Below, piece after piece: positions 28,354 through 31,263 of a stretch of DNA of 31,263 nucleotides; position 1 is the first letter of the stretch, and every line of letters begins with the position of its first letter. The stretch is from Leidyana gryllorum EB-2025a (Eukaryota; Apicomplexa). The notes beneath the pieces are model-generated. The model was not told the origin of the DNA. It did no database searches and saw nothing but the letters and a program-made list of their open reading frames with translations. The stretch is from NCBI GenBank assembly GCA_048772705.1, contig JBLWGC010000117.1:1-31263 (forward strand), given 5' to 3'. Position numbers and translations under genes: made by a program.

Positions 28354-28433
28354 GGCAAGATGGCCGAGTGGTCCAAGGCGCTGTGTTAAGGCCGCAGTCC
28401 GAAAGGGCTTGGGTTCGAATCCCACTCTTGTCA
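28354..28433 (+). tRNA. tRNA-Leu-AAG: tRNA-Leu(AAG)
   Basis: 80 nt, loop TTAAGGC, acceptor and variable arm intact; one T-stem mismatch (TTGGG/CCCAC). Confidence 0.86.
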
Positions 28434-28493
28434 GCCGTTTTATCGGCCCTCGGTCAGCCACTGGACGCAATAGGTCTTCCATGTAGAGCGCAT

Positions 28494-28566
28494 GGGCGGC
28501 TAGCTCAGATGGTAGAGCGCTCGCTTCGCATGCGAGAGGTACTGGGATCGATACCCAGGTCGTCCA
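28494..28566 (+). tRNA. tRNA-Ala-CGC: tRNA-Ala(CGC)
   Basis: Intact: GGGCGGC/GTCGTCC, CTCGC/GCGAG, loop TTCGCAT, T arm CTGGG/CCCAG. Confidence 0.94.
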
Positions 28567-28710
28567 AACTTCGTACGGGTGCACCCACCGTATTTAGTAC
28601 TCGAAGTTACGACCTTTGAAGAGCCCAAGACCACATATCACGCAGCGTGCTTGTCATGCGCGAGAGCCGTATACGTAGCCACTGTCTGCGGCATACCGAG
28701 TTCGACAGTT

Positions 28711-28792
28711 GGCAACTTGCCCGAGTGGTTAAGGGGGTAGACTCGAAATCTACTGGGCTTGGCCCGCGCTGGTTCAAATCCAACAGTTGTCG
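28711..28792 (+). tRNA. tRNA-Ser-CGA: tRNA-Ser(CGA)
   Basis: Loop CTCGAAA, other arms perfect; one T-stem mismatch (CCAAC). Confidence 0.84.
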
Positions 28793-28865
28793 TGCGATGT
28801 GCTTGAGGGTCAGACACTAAATGAGGCGTGAAACATTGGCGAAATCAACCATGGATTATCTCCTC

Positions 28866-28936
28866 TGCATCTGCCGGGAATCGAACCCGGGTCGTCTCGA
28901 TGGCAACGAGACATTCTATCACTAGACCACAGATGC
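28866..28936 (-). tRNA. tRNA-Gly-GCC: tRNA-Gly(GCC)
   Basis: Same as 8924 with one D-loop change (GTGATAG). The downstream T run is reduced to TTT here. Confidence 0.92.
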
Positions 28937-29055
28937 GTGACATGTTTTGTTGAAGCTCGTACACGGTAACGGCCATTCTTCATTCTCCTGAAGAATGGGA
29001 TCACAAAACTAGTTAAACGGCTGTGAGGGGCAGTTTGTGGGTACCTACACTTCGT

Positions 29056-29129
29056 GGGTGAATAGCTCAGTGGTTTAGTAGCTGACTGCAAATCAGCGCA
29101 AGTCCGTGGTTGGACTCCGCGCGTGCTCT
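29056..29129 (+). pseudogene. tRNA-Cys pseudogene (GCA)
   Basis: GCTGA/TCAGC stem and loop CTGCAAA match Cys; acceptor mismatched, two extra bases, and B box GGTTGGACTCC lacks C56. Confidence 0.68.
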
Positions 29130-29198
29130 GAAGATGACCTGAAACGCTCAAAGATGTTGGATCTCCATTCCTGATCACGATGCAATGAGTCTGGAGCG

Positions 29199-29270
29199 GG
29201 GCCTATGGCGGAACATAGCGGGTCTGACTTCAGTTTAGAAAATTGGGCGTTCGAATCACTCAATTAGACC
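29199..29270 (+). pseudogene. tRNA-Trp pseudogene with TCA anticodon
   Basis: Trp body with loop CTTCAGT at 29228-29234, so TCA, complementary to UGA. The anticodon stem still pairs with wobbles, and the B box GGCGTTCGAATC is near normal; the acceptor end is lost. Confidence 0.68.
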
Positions 29271-29298
29271 TCATGTTCTTCCCGTATGGGGCGCAACC

Positions 29299-29330
29299 TG
29301 AGAAGAGTGGGATTCGGGCCGACGCCCTTC
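29299..29330 (-). pseudogene. tRNA-Leu 3' fragment
   Basis: AAGGGCGTCGG then CCGAATCCCACTCTTCTCA is the Leu variable/T arm end; fused to the Lys relic on its 5' side. Confidence 0.52.
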
Positions 29331-29334
29331 CAGC

Positions 29335-29391
29335 GCTTTGCGCCGTCTACCCATTGAAAGTCTAGGGGTCTACCGACGGAGCTGGCGCGGC
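29335..29391 (-). pseudogene. Lys-derived relic, cassette form
   Basis: GCCGCGCCAGCTCC start and GACTTTCAATGGG are kept; the 3' end is replaced at the Leu junction. Confidence 0.55.
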
Positions 29392-29486
29392 AAGGAAGCT
29401 CGGACTAACTAGTTTCTCCCGTATTGGTCGCAGAATGTTGGGGCTTCCTCGGGTCCAGGCAACTATTTATCAGAGATCCACTCACT

Positions 29487-29560
29487 TGGTTACGCCCGGG
29501 CTCGAACCGGGGACCTTGAGCTTATTAGGCTCACGCTCTAACCGACTGAGCTACGCGACC
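29487..29560 (-). tRNA. tRNA-Ile-AAT: tRNA-Ile(AAT)
   Basis: Loop CTAATAA, T loop TTCGAGC, discriminator A. One acceptor mismatch (CGTAACC). Confidence 0.88.
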
Positions 29561-29653
29561 ACTTTTGCGACGACAGATGGCACCGACCCCGATGCTGGAT
29601 CCCCCCCTGAGCTAGAATCAAACATCAGAGCCATTCAGACACTGGCAAGAAGC

Positions 29654-29680
29654 TGAGACCGCGGCTTCGGGCAGCGCGAG
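29654..29680 (+). pseudogene. Lys-relic 3' fragment
   Basis: GAGACCGCGGCTTCGGGC and AGCGCGAG form the tail of the cassette relic, upstream of Ser as usual. Confidence 0.45.
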
Positions 29681-29747
29681 CAGTCCGACTCAAGCTTGCT
29701 GAATCGTATGTGAAGCCACAGGGCGCAAGATGACAAGTCCGACAGGT

Positions 29748-29828
29748 GGCAACTTGCCCGAGTGGTTAAGGGGTAGACTAGAAATCTACTGGGCCTGGGC
29801 CGCGCTGGTGCAGATCCAGCAGTTGTTG
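29748..29828 (+). pseudogene. tRNA-Ser(AGA) pseudogene
   Basis: Loop CTAGAAA and stems are kept, but the T loop is TGCAGAT (B box lost) and one D-loop G is missing. Confidence 0.73.
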
Positions 29829-29932
29829 TGCGATGTGATTGGAGGGGTCAGACACCAACTTATGCATGAATTCTGTGGTGGACATGATGCTATTCCCAGC
29901 ATCAAACCCTCATATGGATCGAGAAAGGGAAT

Positions 29933-30005
29933 GCCTTCTTAGCTTAGGGGCAGAGCATTCGCTTAGTAAGCGAAAGGTCGCCGGTTTTGATTCGGGCAGA
30001 AGGCT
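29933..30005 (+). pseudogene. tRNA-Thr(AGT) pseudogene
   Basis: Acceptor, D and anticodon arms are perfect; the T arm reads GCCGGTTTTGATTCGGGC with an extra base and no C56. Confidence 0.75.
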
Positions 30006-30061
30006 TGACTGCATCGACTAGGCACCTGCAAGCTTATCGCAAACTCCAATCATCGTAGCTG

Positions 30062-30134
30062 AGCCTCGTAGCTCAGCCAGCAGAGAGTAAGTCTCTTAGC
30101 CACAAAGTCGCAGGTTTGGAACCTGCCAGTACCT
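30062..30134 (+). pseudogene. Asn-like tRNA pseudogene
   Basis: Sister of 21340, with a better T arm (GCAGG/CCTGC) but loop core TTTGGAA and no proper anticodon stem. Confidence 0.6.
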
Positions 30135-30203
30135 GAGGCACCCACAGGGGGCCAGACCAGCTGAGACAGAATCTGAGTTGCAGCAGTTTTGAGGGGCTGG
30201 AAC

Positions 30204-30275
30204 TGCTCGGACCGGGAATCGAACCCGGGTCTTCCGAGTGACAGGCGGAAATACTAACCACTATACTATCTCAAA
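30204..30275 (-). pseudogene. tRNA-Asp pseudogene (GTC)
   Basis: D, anticodon and T arms match Asp; both acceptor strands are changed (TTTGAGA and TCCGAG). Confidence 0.7.
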
Positions 30276-30369
30276 TGCTCTGAACACGCCGGCCTCCAAC
30301 CCCAAAAGTTCTTCCATTATGAGATTCCAAGCACAGAAAACGCGTGGAGCGGCGAGCCAACAACATCCC

Positions 30370-30428
30370 GGCAAGATGGTCGATTTGTCTACGGCGCTGT
30401 GCTCAGACCGCAGTGCGACAGGGCGAGG
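30370..30428 (+). pseudogene. tRNA-Leu pseudogene, 3' truncated (CAG)
   Basis: Sister of 22662 with more changes; same loss of T arm. Confidence 0.62.
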
Positions 30429-30469
30429 ATCTGGGGTTGAGCCTTTCGAACCCCGGAGCAGTTGGACGG

Positions 30470-30554
30470 CCGGAGGTAGCTCAGTTGGTAGAGCATCTGA
30501 CTGTAGTGCTGGCATCAGATAGTCGGCGGTTCGGTTCCGTTCCGTCCCACCGGA
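30470..30554 (+). pseudogene. tRNA-Tyr(GTA), intron kept, T arm duplicated
   Basis: Same body and TGCTGGC intron (30507-30513) as 22762, but TTCCG is tandemly repeated in the T arm. GTA is at 30503-30505. Confidence 0.78.
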
Positions 30555-30620
30555 TGGTTTTGGCAGACAGCGTTGATAGGCCAACTAGACTACTCCGGCG
30601 AGGGTTCCATCTATGTAGTT

Positions 30621-30693
30621 CGGATGGGCTGAGAATCGATCCCAGAACCTTTCATATACTAAGCACCGTTTCATCATCTGGTCTAGCCTCCCT
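30621..30693 (-). pseudogene. tRNA-Ala relic
   Basis: Full-length but decayed: CTGGGATCGATTC T arm and GCTTAG loop region recall Ala. Confidence 0.52.
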
Positions 30694-30781
30694 CTGTGCC
30701 TACCTCATGGCATTGAGTGATACTTCACATAGTGAGACCAGTCTCTCGACTGTACCCAGCGGGTTGAACCACCGGCTAGGC

Positions 30782-30853
30782 GGTTGTTTGGTCTAGTGGT
30801 ATGATCTTTCCTTAGGGTGGAAGGAGTCCTGGGTTCGATTCCCAGAACAGCCC
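30782..30853 (+). tRNA. tRNA-Pro-AGG: tRNA-Pro(AGG)
   Basis: GGTTGTT/AACAGCC acceptor with wobble, TTTCC/GGAAG stem, loop TTAGGGT, T arm CTGGG/CCCAG. Confidence 0.9.
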
Positions 30854-30988
30854 TCTTGGCTGTCGGTTGACCCGATGGGATAAGCAGTTTTAGAACTAAC
30901 ACATCCACCTCGTTAGCCCACTTCGACACTCAAGGCAATTAACATCTCAAGAATCGCATTTCGGCTACCTCTTCCATGTTGCGGACTG

Positions 30989-31060
30989 AGCAGTGTAGCT
31001 CATTGGAAGAGTGTTGGGCTCATACCCCAAAGGTCAGTCGATCGAAACGACTCACTGCTA
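30989..31060 (+). tRNA. tRNA-iMet-CAT: tRNA-iMet(CAT)
   Basis: AGCAGTG/CACTGCT, TTGGG/CCCAA, CAT, A54 T loop ATCGAAA. Loop position 38 is C and a D-loop base is changed (CATTGGAAG). Confidence 0.88.
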
Positions 31061-31108
31061 AGTGTGCGTAAAAGAGAAACAGTTTAGAATAGATCGGCTC
31101 GTGAGCAA

Positions 31109-31181
31109 AGGCTTCTGCCGGAGTCGAACCGGCGACCCTTCGCTTACTAAGCGAGCGCTCTACCATTTGAGCTAGTCGCCC
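31109..31181 (-). pseudogene. Ala/Thr chimeric tRNA pseudogene
   Basis: The 5' half is Ala (GGGCGACTAGCTC, GTAGAGCGCTCGC) and the 3' half is Thr (TAAGCGAAGGGTCGCC, T arm, AGAAGCC), joined within the shared CGCTTAG of the anticodon arm. The loop TTAGTAA reads AGT. Acceptor strands do not pair. Confidence 0.82.
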
Positions 31182-31260
31182 GCGGTGCAGACCCCATCGC
31201 ATTTGTTGGTTCTCAACATAGGATGACCACTTTTCAAACTGTCTTCAGCGGGTTGCATGA
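31182..31260. repeat. Inverted copy of 4604-4690 spacer
   Basis: This right-edge spacer is the reverse complement of the Pro-Ala spacer at about 4604-4690. Confidence 0.75.
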
Positions 31261-31263
31261 ACG

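Noticed and set aside
1-31263. CRISPR-like or satellite array
   Set aside because: The repeated short words are tRNA B boxes and D arms at irregular spacing on both strands, not uniform repeats with unique spacers.
1-31263. Prokaryotic or organellar tRNA operon
   Set aside because: A34 anticodons, initiator with A54 and A1:U72, intron-bearing Tyr, Ser/Leu class II only (no long-armed Tyr) and no encoded CCA argue for a nuclear eukaryotic origin.

Overview
This window is an extreme tRNA gene array from a eukaryotic nuclear genome. About 190 tRNA-derived loci, one per ~160 bp on both strands, fill almost all of the 31.3 kb. I see no convincing protein-coding gene; the open frames are accidental readings through tRNA genes. 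The nuclear origin follows from the tRNAs: A34 anticodons (AGC, AAC, AGG, AGT, AGA, ACG, AAT), initiator Met with A1:U72 and A54, Tyr genes with a short intron after position 37, internal A and B boxes, and no encoded CCA tails. Several bodies (Glu, Phe, Asn, Thr, Ile-TAT, Ser-GCT) recall plant and algal tRNAs more than animal ones. A plant or algal lineage, perhaps a macroalga, is my best guess at low confidence.

In the entries, 'intact' means all helices pair with at most a wobble, the anticodon loop has 7 nt, and the T-arm B box is kept. All 20 amino acids are represented; Met appears only as initiator. Roughly 45 loci look intact or nearly so, about 75 are full-length with defects, and the rest are halves, thirds or chimeras.

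Layout. 1-1350: Ala end, Asn, Pro, Ile-TAT, Gly, Thr, Glu, Phe, Gln. 1360-3190: the only long stretch without tRNA genes. 3190-5540: Ile/Lys-relic/Ser/Gly cassette, then Val, Leu, Thr, Ala, Glu, Ser, Pro. 5470-8660: two tandem versions of a Pro-Arg-His-(Lys)-Glu-Asn-Ala-Leu-Asp module; a deletion in the second fused His to Glu. 8760-10590: Ser-Gly-Trp-Leu-Asp-Val-Gln-Ser and another Ile/Lys/Ser cassette. 10675-15000: Ile-TAT, Gly, Cys, Ile, Ser, His, Thr, several Arg, Asn, Glu, Thr, Met. 15000-20200: Leu-CAA, Tyr relic, His, Thr, Lys, Glu, Ser, Gly, Trp, Asn, Pro, Leu-TAA, Ser-TGA, Met. 20208-20513: an LTR-like insertion in an Ala-Leu spacer. 20560-25720: Leu, Asp, Val, Gly-CCC, His, Ser, Gln, Tyr, Pro, Ser, Ile, Lys, Arg. 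25940-31263: inverted and direct copies of earlier modules, ending in an Ala/Thr chimera.

The array has grown by repeated segmental duplication, inversion and deletion. Spacers are conserved with their tRNAs, so modules can be matched across the window. Breakpoints often fall inside tRNA genes, leaving half-genes, chimeric tRNAs and inverted spacers. Point mutation has also produced several full-length tRNAs whose anticodon disagrees with the body. The most notable are a Thr body with ACT, a Lys body with TTC and a Ser body with GCC.
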